Source: Hyphomicrobiaceae bacterium UBA4460 (GTDB lineage Bacteria; Pseudomonadota; Alphaproteobacteria; Rhizobiales; Methyloligellaceae). Taken from it: a stretch of DNA of 6,976 nucleotides. Made by a program: the position numbers and the translations under genes. The notes under the pieces were generated by a model that was not told where the DNA came from, did no database searches, and saw only the letters and a list, made by a program, of their open reading frames with translations. Shown here in pieces: positions 1 to 6,921 of this stretch. The stretch is from contig DGOS01000114.1 in assembly GCA_002390155.1 (NCBI GenBank), positions 1 to 6,976 on the forward strand. The letters are read 5' to 3'. Position 1 is the first letter of the stretch. Every line of letters starts with the position of its first letter.

Positions 1-2117
1 CGCGCACGGGCGCCTCGCGCTATCAGGTCGAACCCAACATCAAGGATGGCGCGGGCGGCTTACGCGATCTGCACACGCTGCACTGGCTGGCCAAACATCT
101 CTATCCGGACCAGGCGGAGGAAGAGTTCGTCGAGGCGGGCGTGTTCACGCGGCATGAGTACCGGAGCTTTCGGCGCTGTGAGTTCTTCTTATGGACAGTG
201 CGATGTCACCTGCACTTTCTCACCGACCGGCCGGAGGAACGCCTGAGCTTCGATCTTCAGCGCGCTATGGCCGATCGCCTCGGCTATCGCGGACACGCCG
301 GGCTCAGCGGCGTCGAGCGGTTCATGAAGCACTACTTTCTTATTGCCAAGGAAGTCGGCCAGCTGACCCGCATCGTCTGCACCGCGCTGGAGCTGAAGCA
401 GCTGAAGTCCATCCCGGCGCTCGACACATTGCTTGGTTCCTTTAGCTGGAAGCGGCGCGCTAAGCTCAGGCGCACGTCGGACTTCCGCATCGAGACCGGC
501 CGCGTTTCCACGGTCGACAAGGATGCCTTCGTCAAGGACCCGGTGAATTTCATTCGCCTGTTTGTCGTTGCCGATGAGAACAAGGCGGGCACCGCGCCGC
601 AAGTGCTGCGTCAGATCCGATCCAACTTCCGGCTGATTGACGACAAGCTGCGCAACGACCCAACCGCAAACCGCCTGTTCTTGAAGCTGCTGATGGACTC
701 CCGCGATCCGGAAGCCATCTTGCGCAAGATGAACGAGGCGGGCGTGCTTGGCCGGTTCATTCCCGACTTCGGCCGTGTCGTATCGATGATGCAGTTCAAC
801 ATGTACCACCACTTCACGGTGGACGAGCATTTGCTGCGTACGGTCGGCTATCTATCGGACATCGAACGCGGCCGTTACGCCACTGAGCATCCGGTCTCCA
901 GCGAAGTCGTTCGCACGATCGACAACCGCCGGGCGTTATACGTGGCCGCGCTTCTGCACGATGTTGCCAAGGGGCGAGATGAGGATCACTCCATCGCCGG
1001 CGCGCGCATTGCCCGCGAGATCGGACCGCGGCTCGGGCTGACGGATTCGGAAACCGAAACCGCCACCTGGCTGGTCGAGCATCATCTCACCATGAGCCTG
1101 TTCGCCCAAAGCCGCGATCTGAACGACCCAAAGACAATCCGCGATTTCGCCGAGCTTGTGCAGAGCCGCGAACGGCTGAAGCTTCTTCTGATCCTCACCG
1201 TGGCCGATATCTGCGCCGTGGGGCCCGGCACCTGGACCGGCTGGAAGGGTCAACTCCTGCGGACGCTGTATTTCGAGACCGAGCCGCTGCTTGGCGGGGG
1301 ACACACCGAGCTCACCCGCACAGAGCGCATGGCCCGCGTACAGGACGCGCTGCGCGAGCGCTTGTCCGACTGGCCAAAGAAAGAGCTGGAGCGTTTCATC
1401 GATCGCCACTATCCGGGCTATTGGCTCAGGACCGATCTCGACGTCATTACCGAGCACGCCAAACTCGTACGCGATGCCGAGGGGCAAAACCGCGAGGTCG
1501 TGACGCGCATCTCGACCGACGCCTTCCGCGGCGTGACCGAGCTCACGCTGCTAGCGCCCAACCATCCACGCCTGCTTGCGATGGTCGCGGGCGCATGCAC
1601 GGGCGCAGGCGCCAATATTGTGGACGCGCAGATTTCGACGACACGCGACGGCATGGCCCTCGACACCATTCACTTGGAGCGCGAATTCGACCACGCCGAG
1701 GACGAGGAGCGCCGCGCCCGGAAGATCGCGGTCTCGATCGAACGCATGTTGAAGGGTGAGACACGCGCCATCGATCTCATTCGCGCGAAGAAGAAGCCGA
1801 AGTCGCGGCTTTCGGCCTTCACTGTCGAACCACAAGTTGTCATCGACAACACGTTGTCCGATGCGCTGACCGTCATTGAGATCAACGGGCTCGACCGGCC
1901 CGGTCTTCTCTACGATGTCACGCGCGAGATTTCCGATCTCAACCTCGACATCGCCTCGGCCCACATCGCCACCTTCGGCGAGAAGGCCGTCGATGTTTTC
2001 TACGTGACCAACCTGACCGGCAAGAAGATCACCAGTTCCTCGCGCGATCTGCTCATCCGCGAGCGGTTGACGAAGGTGCTTGCCGCCCGTCAGGAATCGG
2101 AACTCGCGTCGGCGTAA
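1..2117 (+). CDS. glnD: Bifunctional PII uridylyltransferase / uridylyl-removing enzyme GlnD, 5'-truncated by the window edge
   Basis: The reading frame is open from base 3 to the TAA at 2115-2117, giving 704 residues. Full-length family members have roughly 890-950, so about 200-250 N-terminal residues, including the nucleotidyltransferase domain that carries the catalytic aspartates, lie off the left edge. The visible part starts with the conserved stretch VEPNIKDGAGGLRDLHTL (residues 9-26 of this fragment). An HD phosphohydrolase domain follows: H276, the H319-D320 pair in ALLHDVAKGR, H360-H361 in LVEHH, and D402 are likely metal ligands for de-uridylylation. Two C-terminal ACT domains, around 512-585 (LTLLAPNHPRLLA) and 622-690 (VIEINGLDRPGLLYDV), match the glutamine-sensing region. 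By family knowledge the enzyme uridylylates PII proteins (GlnB/GlnK) when glutamine is low and removes UMP when it is high, in the cytosol. The GTG at 141 is internal, not a start, because conserved GlnD sequence continues upstream of it. No frameshift is seen. Confidence 0.97.
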   Translation, partial: RTGASRYQVEPNIKDGAGGLRDLHTLHWLAKHLYPDQAEEEFVEAGVFTRHEYRSFRRCEFFLWTVRCHLHFLTDRPEERLSFDLQRAMADRLGYRGHAGLSGVERFMKHYFLIAKEVGQLTRIVCTALELKQLKSIPALDTLLGSFSWKRRAKLRRTSDFRIETGRVSTVDKDAFVKDPVNFIRLFVVADENKAGTAPQVLRQIRSNFRLIDDKLRNDPTANRLFLKLLMDSRDPEAILRKMNEAGVLGRFIPDFGRVVSMMQFNMYHHFTVDEHLLRTVGYLSDIERGRYATEHPVSSEVVRTIDNRRALYVAALLHDVAKGRDEDHSIAGARIAREIGPRLGLTDSETETATWLVEHHLTMSLFAQSRDLNDPKTIRDFAELVQSRERLKLLLILTVADICAVGPGTWTGWKGQLLRTLYFETEPLLGGGHTELTRTERMARVQDALRERLSDWPKKELERFIDRHYPGYWLRTDLDVITEHAKLVRDAEGQNREVVTRISTDAFRGVTELTLLAPNHPRLLAMVAGACTGAGANIVDAQISTTRDGMALDTIHLEREFDHAEDEERRARKIAVSIERMLKGETRAIDLIRAKKKPKSRLSAFTVEPQVVIDNTLSDALTVIEINGLDRPGLLYDVTREISDLNLDIASAHIATFGEKAVDVFYVTNLTGKKITSSSRDLLIRERLTKVLAARQESELASA

Positions 2118-2123
2118 GCGCCC

Positions 2124-3683
2124 ATGAAACTCTATCGGGGGTTCGCCACCGTCGGCGGGATGACCGTCATCAGCCGCATGCTCGGCTTCGTCCGCGACGT
2201 GCTCATCGCCGCCATCCTTGGCGCGTCCTCCATCACCGACGCATTCTTTGTGGCGTTCCGCGTGCCGAATATGTTCCGGCGTCTCTTTGCCGAAGGGGCG
2301 TTCAACGCGGCCTTCATCCCGCTGTTCTCCAAGCGCCTTCATGCCGAAGGGTCCGAAGCGGCACAGGACTTTGCCGCCAAGGCGCTGTCCGGGCTCACGC
2401 TGGTGCTCGTCGTGTTCACGATCCTCGCCGAGATCGCCATGCCCTGGCTGATCCTTCTGCTGGCGCCCGGTTTTGCCAAGGATCCCGACAAACTCCAGCT
2501 TGCCGTGACTCTGGCCCGCATCGCGTTCCCCTATCTCGTGTTCATGTCCTGGGTCGCGCTCTACACGGGCCTTCTCAACGCGCTGGGGCGGTTCGCCTAT
2601 GCCGCCTTTGCGCCGAGCCTGCTGAACATCGTGCTCATCGCCGTTCTGCTCTGGCTCATGGCGACGGGGCGCGGCGAACAGTCCGCCGCCGGTGTCGCGC
2701 TGGCTTGGGGCATCGCCGTTTCGGGTCTGCTGCAGGTGGCCGTGGTCGCCTTCGCTGCGGCGAAGGCCGGCATTCGCTTGCGGCTCGAACGCCCGCAATG
2801 GACGGCGGATATGAAACGGTTAGTGCATCTCGCCGTGCCGGGCGTGATCGCCGGCAGCATGGCGCAAGTGATGATCGTCATCTCGACCATCATCGCGAGC
2901 TTCCAAGACAGGGTCGTCTCGTGGCTCTATTACGCCGAACGCATCTTTCAGTTACCTCTCGGCATCATCGGCGTCGCGGTCGGCGTGGTTCTGCTGCCCG
3001 ACTTGAGCAAGAAGCTTCGCGCGGGCAACACTGAGGCCGTCGTCACCAGCGAAAACCGCGCGCTGGAATTCGCGCTGTTGATCGCGCTTCCCGCCGCCGT
3101 CGCGCTGTTTATTGCTTCGAGCCCCATCATGCGCGTGCTGTTCGAACGCGGTGCCTTCACCACGATCGATGCCCGCGCGAGCGCCGACATGCTGGCAGCG
3201 CTCGCCATTGGCTTGCCGGCCTACGTCATGGTGCAAGTGCTGCATCCGAGCTTCTTCGCTCGCGAGGACACCAAGGCGCCGATGACCTATGCCGGCATCG
3301 CGCTCGGCGCCAATGCTGTGCTGGCTATTGCGCTATTCACCGCGCTTGGCGCCGTCGGCATTGCGATCGCCGCGAGCATTGCCGGCTGGATCAATGTCAG
3401 CCTTCTCATCATGGGGCTGCGCGCCCGCGGCGAGTTCGCGCTCGACGATGCGTTCCGGCGCGCATTTCTCGGCATCGTGCTGGCGAGCATCGCCATGGGC
3501 GCAGTGGTCTGGTGGCTCACGGGCGCGCTGGCCCCTTGGTTCGCGCCAGAGGCCGGGCTCCTCGTCCAGGTCTTGGCGTTGGCCGCGCTCATCCTTGCAG
3601 GGCTTCTCACCTATCTCGTGGCCGGCGCGCTGGCCGGCGCTCTAAAGCCCAGAACCCTCCTGAAGGAAGTGCTAGGGCGCTGA
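2124..3683 (+). CDS. murJ: Lipid II flippase MurJ (MviN)
   Basis: This 519-residue, strongly hydrophobic protein fits the MurJ/MviN family (about 510-525 residues, 14 membrane helices), which flips undecaprenyl-linked lipid II across the inner membrane for peptidoglycan synthesis. The N-terminus lines up with E. coli MurJ without gaps: SRMLGFVRD carries R18 and R24, TDAFFVAF carries D39, and RRLFAEGAF carries R52, R53 and E57. These include charged residues important for lipid II transport in E. coli. The motif YAERIFQLPLG puts R273 where E. coli has R270, and GVAVGVVLLPDLSKKL follows it as in the family. APGF (114-117) is also conserved. The ATG at 2124 is six bases past the glnD stop. The bases before it (AAGCGCCC) hold no Shine-Dalgarno sequence; the nearest AGGAA is at 2092-2096, too far away. 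Translation is therefore probably coupled to glnD. No terminator-like hairpin with a T-run follows the stop. Confidence 0.97.
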   Translation: MKLYRGFATVGGMTVISRMLGFVRDVLIAAILGASSITDAFFVAFRVPNMFRRLFAEGAFNAAFIPLFSKRLHAEGSEAAQDFAAKALSGLTLVLVVFTILAEIAMPWLILLLAPGFAKDPDKLQLAVTLARIAFPYLVFMSWVALYTGLLNALGRFAYAAFAPSLLNIVLIAVLLWLMATGRGEQSAAGVALAWGIAVSGLLQVAVVAFAAAKAGIRLRLERPQWTADMKRLVHLAVPGVIAGSMAQVMIVISTIIASFQDRVVSWLYYAERIFQLPLGIIGVAVGVVLLPDLSKKLRAGNTEAVVTSENRALEFALLIALPAAVALFIASSPIMRVLFERGAFTTIDARASADMLAALAIGLPAYVMVQVLHPSFFAREDTKAPMTYAGIALGANAVLAIALFTALGAVGIAIAASIAGWINVSLLIMGLRARGEFALDDAFRRAFLGIVLASIAMGAVVWWLTGALAPWFAPEAGLLVQVLALAALILAGLLTYLVAGALAGALKPRTLLKEVLGR

Positions 3684-3722
3684 GTTCGGTCAAAGTTGGG
3701 GTTGCGCGGCGTTGCACCCTCG

Positions 3723-3743
3723 TTATGTTGCAGCGCAACAAAA
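3723..3743. promoter_or_regulatory. Candidate operator: near-perfect inverted repeat ahead of the CoA ester lyase gene
   Basis: The arms TTATGTTGC (3723-3731) and GCAACAAAA (3735-3743) flank the centre AGC. Eight of nine positions are complementary, and the inner TGTTGC/GCAACA is perfect. The element ends 14 bases before the lyase ATG and just before its ribosome binding site, so a bound protein would block transcription or early elongation. A TGC-N3-GCA core is, from memory, the type reported for PhaR-like regulators of polyhydroxybutyrate metabolism in alphaproteobacteria; assigning it to PhaR is inference. A weak promoter candidate overlaps it: TTGCGC (3702-3707), 16 bases, TATGTT (3724-3729). 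Another GTTGC-containing stretch lies at 3701-3716. With a three-base loop it could also form a short RNA hairpin, but no T-run follows in the manner of a terminator. Confidence 0.45.
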
Positions 3744-3757
3744 GTGGAGAGTAGCAT

Positions 3758-4648
3758 ATGGAAGGCAAACCGCGCCGCAGCGCGCTCTATATGCCCGGAT
3801 CGAATGCGCGGGCGCTCGAAAAAGCCAAGACCATCCCAGCCGACGCGCTGATCTTCGACCTCGAGGACGCGGTGGCGCCGGACGCCAAGGTCATGGCTCG
3901 CGAGCAGGTCTGCGCCGCCGTGAAGGCCGGGGGTTATGGCGGCCGCGAGGTGGTGATCCGAGTCAACGCGCTGGAGACGCCGTGGGGCACCGACGATCTC
4001 ATCGCCGCCTGCAACGCCGCGCCCGATGCGATCCTCGTGCCCAAGGTCGTCCATTCCGGCGACATCATCTCCGCCGCTAAGATCCTGCAAAGCGTGCACG
4101 CGCCGCAAAAGGTGCGCCTATGGGCCATGATGGAAACGCCCATGGCGATCCTGAATGCGCGCACCATCGCCGCGACTACGGTGCACGCAGAGAACCGCCT
4201 GTGCTGCCTCGTTATGGGCACCAACGATCTCATCAAGGAATCGCGCGCCCGCGCGCTCCATGACCGCTTCGCCGTGGTGCCTTGGCTCGCCATGACCTTG
4301 GTCGCCGCGCGCGCCTACAAGCTCGACATTCTCGACGGCGTCTACAACGACTTCCGTGACGATGAAGGACTGCGCGATGAATGCGAGCGTGGCCGAATTC
4401 TCGGCATGGATGGCAAGACCCTGATCCATCCGAGCCAGGTCGTCCCCTGCAACGAGATTTTCTCGCCCACGCAAGAGGAGGTCGACTGGTCGCGCAAGAT
4501 CATCGACGCCTTCGGCCAGCCGGAGAACGAGAAGAAGGGCGTCATCGTGGTCGATGGGCACATGGTCGAGCGGTTACACTTCGCCATGGCCCAGCGCACG
4601 GTCGATATCGCCGACCAGATTCGCGAAATGGAAGCGGCGTGCGGATAG
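3758..4648 (+). CDS. HpcH/HpaI-family CoA ester lyase (CitE-like; possible malyl-CoA lyase or thioesterase)
   Basis: This 296-residue protein belongs to the CitE / malyl-CoA lyase branch of the HpcH/HpaI aldolase superfamily, which cleaves or forms C-C bonds in, or hydrolyses, 3-hydroxyacyl-CoA esters using a divalent metal. Visible hallmarks are RSALYMPGSNARALEKA (7-23), DLEDAVAPDAK (34-44), VIRVN with R68, LVPKV with K96, METPMAI with E126, GTNDL with D157, and GKTLIHPSQV (219-228). R68, E126 and D157 correspond to the conserved substrate- and metal-binding positions of the family. The length fits CitE and Mcl2-type proteins better than the longer Mcl1 lyases. The start is supported by GGAG (3746-3749), eight bases before the ATG. 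A role as citrate lyase beta subunit is unlikely, as no alpha or gamma subunit gene is nearby. Malyl-CoA, citramalyl-CoA or a methylmalyl-CoA-type substrate is possible; sequence alone does not decide. A palindromic operator candidate sits directly upstream. Confidence 0.88.
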   Translation: MEGKPRRSALYMPGSNARALEKAKTIPADALIFDLEDAVAPDAKVMAREQVCAAVKAGGYGGREVVIRVNALETPWGTDDLIAACNAAPDAILVPKVVHSGDIISAAKILQSVHAPQKVRLWAMMETPMAILNARTIAATTVHAENRLCCLVMGTNDLIKESRARALHDRFAVVPWLAMTLVAARAYKLDILDGVYNDFRDDEGLRDECERGRILGMDGKTLIHPSQVVPCNEIFSPTQEEVDWSRKIIDAFGQPENEKKGVIVVDGHMVERLHFAMAQRTVDIADQIREMEAACG

Positions 4649-4714
4649 TCACGTGCGCGCCCTTGCGCTGAGGCCGCTCGCGAGCCATAACCCCGCGAAA
4701 CTCAAGGGCACGGC

Positions 4715-5761
4715 ATGCAAGAAACGTCCAAACATAAGACGCGCGTTTTCTCCGGCGTGCAGCCGACCGGAAATCTCCATCTCGGCAATTATCTCGGCGC
4801 CATCACCCGCTTCGTGGCGCTCCAGGAGGAGCACGAGTGCCTTTATTGCGTGGTCGATCTCCACGCCATCACCGTGTTCCAGGACCCGGACGAACTCAGC
4901 CACAACATCCGTGAGGTGACCGCGGCCTTTATTGCGTCGGGCATCGACCCGGCGCGCCAGATCATTTTCAACCAGAGCCAGGTGTCCGGCCACGCCGAGC
5001 TCGCCTGGATCTTCAACTGCGTCGCGCGGCTTGGCTGGCTCAACCGCATGACCCAGTTCAAGGAGAAGGCGGGCAAGGATCGCGAGAAGGCCTCCGCCGG
5101 GCTTTACGTCTATCCGAACCTGATGGCCGCCGACATTCTGCTCTATCACGCGACGCACGTGCCCGTGGGCGAGGACCAGAAGCAGCATTTGGAACTCGCC
5201 CGCGACATCGCGCAGAAGTTCAACAACGACTTCGCCAAGACGATCGCGCGTGAAGATTATCCGGGAGGCTTCTTCCCGCTGCCCGAGCCGATCATCGCCG
5301 GTCCCGCCACGCGCGTCATGAGCTTCCGCGACGGCACCAAGAAGATGTCGAAGTCGGACCCGTCCGATCTCAGCCGCATCAATCTCACCGACGATGGCGA
5401 CACCATCGCCAAGAAAATCAAAAAGGCGAAGACCGATCCCGAACCGCTGCCGTCCGAGGTGAAGGGGCTGGAGGGTCGCGCGGAAGCCGACAACCTCATC
5501 GGCATCTATGCGGCGCTGGCGGGAACGGACAAAGAAACCGTGCTTGCCGACTACGGCAACCAGCCGTTCTCGGCGTTCAAGGGCGCGCTCGCGGAGCTGG
5601 CTACCGAGAAGCTCACGCCGATTGGCGATGAGATGCGCCGCTTGATGGCCGACCCGGTCGAGATCGACCGCATCTTGGCGGACGGCGCTGCCCGCGCCCG
5701 CGGCATCGCCAACCCGATCCTGGCCAAGACCAAGGACATTGTCGGCTTTATCCGAAGCTAA
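4715..5761 (+). CDS. trpS: Tryptophanyl-tRNA synthetase TrpS
   Basis: This 348-residue class I aminoacyl-tRNA synthetase charges tRNA-Trp with tryptophan in the cytosol. The HIGH-type signature is TGNLHLGNY (18-26) after the typical VFSGVQPTG start, and the KMSKS loop is KKMSKSD (209-215). [12 protein letters not shown] (133-144) matches the tryptophan pocket, with D140 in the place of the E. coli residue that binds the indole nitrogen. [15 protein letters not shown] (152-166) is also standard. Length is typical for bacterial TrpRS (about 330-355). The ATG is preceded by AAGGG (4704-4708) at six bases' distance. The 66-base gap after the CoA ester lyase holds a short palindrome (GCTCGCGAGC, 4676-4685) but no T-run and no clear promoter, so co-transcription from upstream is possible. 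The TAA overlaps the stop codon of the converging msrA gene. Confidence 0.98.
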   Translation: MQETSKHKTRVFSGVQPTGNLHLGNYLGAITRFVALQEEHECLYCVVDLHAITVFQDPDELSHNIREVTAAFIASGIDPARQIIFNQSQVSGHAELAWIFNCVARLGWLNRMTQFKEKAGKDREKASAGLYVYPNLMAADILLYHATHVPVGEDQKQHLELARDIAQKFNNDFAKTIAREDYPGGFFPLPEPIIAGPATRVMSFRDGTKKMSKSDPSDLSRINLTDDGDTIAKKIKKAKTDPEPLPSEVKGLEGRAEADNLIGIYAALAGTDKETVLADYGNQPFSAFKGALAELATEKLTPIGDEMRRLMADPVEIDRILADGAARARGIANPILAKTKDIVGFIRS

Positions 5762-6429
5762 GCGTCGACGCCGGTGCCAATAGGACAAGAGACGCCCGTG
5801 CCGCCGAGCCCGCAATAGCCGGCCGGATTCTTGGCGAGATATTGCTGGTGATAGTCCTCGGCGAAGTAGAATTTCGGCGCTGCTTCGATCTCCGTGGTGA
5901 TCGGACCCATGCCGTTTCCCCGAAGCGCTTCGTCATAAGCCGCCTTGGACGCTTCCGCAGCCTGCTTCTGGTCCTCCGAAGAGTAGTAGATGCCCGAGCG
6001 GTACTGCGTGCCGACATCGTTGCCCTGGCGCATGCCTTGGGTCGGGTTGTGGCTTTCCCAGAATGTCTTCAGGAGCTGGTCGAAGCTGACTTGCCTCGGA
6101 TCGAAGATCACAAGCACGGCCTCGGTGTGCCCAGTTCTCCCTGAGCAGACTTCTTCGTAAGTCGGGTTCGGCGTGTGTCCGCCCGCATAGCCCACCGCCG
6201 TCACCAGCACGCCTGGGATCTCCCAGAACTTGCGCTCCGCGCCCCAGAAGCAGCCAAGCCCAAACAGGGCCGTCTCGGCGCCTTCGGGATACGGGCCCTT
6301 GAGGGGGGCGCCGGTGACAAAATGGGTCTGCGCCGTGGGGATGGGATCGGGCCGGCCGGGCAAGGCCTCTGCGGCGCTGGGAACGTTGAGGGACTTTTGC
6401 ATGAGGGCTCTCCGTATAGCTTCAAACAT
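5758..6429 (-). CDS. msrA: Peptide-methionine (S)-S-oxide reductase MsrA
   Basis: This 223-residue protein reduces the S-epimer of methionine sulfoxide, free or in proteins, using thioredoxin. The catalytic motif GCFWGAER puts the nucleophilic cysteine at C60. [16 protein letters not shown] (90-105), [14 protein letters not shown] (132-145) and [19 protein letters not shown] (189-207) are family hallmarks. C206 and C215 in the C-terminal [12 protein letters not shown] segment are the likely resolving cysteines, so this is a three-cysteine type enzyme like that of E. coli (which has 212 residues). No signal peptide is seen, so it is cytosolic. The ATG at 6429 is preceded by AGGGAG (6435-6440 on the complement). 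A second ATG at residue 10 (6402) also has a GGAG at usable distance and would give 214 residues, so the exact start is uncertain. It lies 47 bases downstream of a membrane protein gene on the same strand, probably in one operon. Its TAG overlaps the trpS stop codon. Confidence 0.97.
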   Translation of the reverse strand: MFEAIRRALMQKSLNVPSAAEALPGRPDPIPTAQTHFVTGAPLKGPYPEGAETALFGLGCFWGAERKFWEIPGVLVTAVGYAGGHTPNPTYEEVCSGRTGHTEAVLVIFDPRQVSFDQLLKTFWESHNPTQGMRQGNDVGTQYRSGIYYSSEDQKQAAEASKAAYDEALRGNGMGPITTEIEAAPKFYFAEDYHQQYLAKNPAGYCGLGGTGVSCPIGTGVDA

Positions 6430-6441
6430 AGGAGCTCCCTC

Positions 6442-6463
6442 GACGGGTTTCAGGCGGCCCGTC
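6442..6463 (-). other. Short GC-rich hairpin in the gap before msrA
   Basis: GACGGG (6442-6447) pairs perfectly with CCCGTC (6458-6463) across a ten-base loop. In the minus-strand transcript the hairpin ends two bases before the AGGGAG ribosome binding site of msrA. No T-run follows, so it is not an obvious terminator. It could modulate msrA translation or stabilise a processed end, or it may be chance in GC-rich DNA. Confidence 0.25.
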
Positions 6464-6476
6464 CTTCACATTCCCG

Positions 6477-6794
6477 CTAGTTGATAAAGACCTCGACCTC
6501 TTTTCGCTTCTGGCCGAGCCAATACAGAAACACGCCGAGAATGCCGAATACCACCCAGGTCGGTGCGGCCAGGATCGAGACCATGATCGGATCCCACAGC
6601 CAGTCTCCGGCATTGGCGATGATCCATTGCCGCGTTGCCTGCAGCGATTCTGGCGCGAGCTGGCGCCATTGATCGCCCATGGGCGTCACCACCCACGCGC
6701 CGCCGCCCGCCAGGCTTTTTGTGGCGTCAACGACGGCGGCAACCATGGCCAGCAAAAGCAGCCAGACACCGAGTATTCGAAGGACAAAACGCAT
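6477..6794 (-). CDS. Small predicted inner-membrane protein with two membrane segments, function unknown
   Basis: The 105-residue product is not recognised with certainty. It has a hydrophobic segment at about 4-23 (VLRILGVWLLLLAMVAAVVD), a polar middle region of about 45 residues including TPMGDQWRQLAPESLQ (37-52), and a second hydrophobic segment at about 71-94 (core APTWVVFGILGVFLYWLG), then the basic tail QKRKEVEVFIN. Arginines near the N-terminus and the basic tail suggest both ends are cytoplasmic with the middle region in the periplasm. The middle region has several Trp residues (34, 43, 57, 65, 67) and no Cys. The ATG at 6794 lacks a clear Shine-Dalgarno sequence, but no better in-frame start precedes the first membrane segment. 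It is upstream of msrA on the same strand with a 47-base gap, and a promoter candidate lies upstream. Codon use and composition resemble those of its neighbours, so the gene is probably real. The first segment could instead be an uncleaved signal anchor. Confidence 0.75.
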   Translation of the reverse strand: MRFVLRILGVWLLLLAMVAAVVDATKSLAGGGAWVVTPMGDQWRQLAPESLQATRQWIIANAGDWLWDPIMVSILAAPTWVVFGILGVFLYWLGQKRKEVEVFIN

Positions 6795-6825
6795 GGGCGA
6801 GAGTGGCCGATCCCGTGTTTCCGCT

Positions 6826-6854
6826 TACATAAGCCATTGGCCGGTCCCGTTCAA
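6826..6854 (-). promoter_or_regulatory. Candidate promoter for the membrane protein-msrA operon
   Basis: On the complement, a -35 box TTGAAC (6849-6854) is followed after 17 bases by TATGTA (6826-6831). The -35 half equals that of the tRNA promoter facing the other way, while the -10 half is only a fair match. It would start transcription about 25 bases before the ATG at 6794. This is a prediction from spacing and sequence only. Confidence 0.4.
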
Positions 6855-6901
6855 ACGCTTCGAGGCCGCGTCCTGGCGTCCTGGCCGCTCCGCTTGAACG
6901 G
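6847..6901. repeat. Inverted repeat spanning the divergent promoter region
   Basis: CCGTTCAAACG (6847-6857) and CGCTTGAACGG (6891-6901) are reverse complements at 10 of 11 positions, separated by 33 bases. Each arm contains one of two divergent -35 boxes (GTTCAA read on the complement, and TTGAAC). The symmetry may simply reflect two similar promoters facing apart, or a site for a shared regulator. Confidence 0.5.
6868..6885. repeat. Short tandem repeat, 8-base unit
   Basis: CGTCCTGG occurs twice in direct succession (6869-6876 and 6877-6884), with period-8 matching extending one base on each side. It lies between the two arms of the inverted repeat in the divergent intergenic region. With just over two copies it may be chance or a small slippage product. 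Confidence 0.4.
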
Positions 6902-6921
6902 AAGGTGCGCTTCGCTATAGT
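6894..6921 (+). promoter_or_regulatory. Promoter of the tRNA-Ser gene
   Basis: TTGAAC (6894-6899), 16 bases, then TATAGT (6916-6921) preceded by C. This is close to the alphaproteobacterial housekeeping sigma form (CTTGAC, about 17 bases, CTATAT). It is placed so that transcription would begin around 6927-6929, a few bases before the mature tRNA 5' end at 6934. No gene overlaps it. Confidence 0.75.

Noticed and set aside
141..143. GTG as the start of glnD
   Set aside because: Conserved GlnD residues (VEPNIKDGAGGLRDL) are encoded in the same frame upstream of it, so the gene simply enters from outside the window.
46..246. Small plus-strand open frame near the left edge
   Set aside because: It is out of frame with the conserved GlnD sequence, which is continuous through the same bases.
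1551..2798. Long minus-strand open frame of 415 codons across the glnD-murJ junction
   Set aside because: It lies antisense to two well-supported genes. Its translation is rich in Arg, Gly, Glu and His without domain motifs, typical of a GC-rich shadow frame.
3758..4648. Annotation as citrate lyase beta subunit (citE)
   Set aside because: The family match is real, but no citF, citD or citC partner is present and the same fold serves malyl-CoA and related enzymes, so the specific name is not supported.
4676..4685. Palindrome GCTCGCGAGC as a terminator after the CoA ester lyase
   Set aside because: The arms are only five bases, there is no loop, and no T-run follows.
4649..5815. Minus-strand open frame of 388 codons opposite trpS
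   Set aside because: It covers trpS, which has clear HIGH and KMSKS motifs. The antisense product is low in recognisable features and would also run into msrA on the same strand.
6477..6794. Membrane partner of a methionine sulfoxide reductase system (MsrQ-like)
   Set aside because: MsrQ is a larger multi-pass heme protein that works with MsrP. This protein has only two membrane segments, no histidines and no such partner here.
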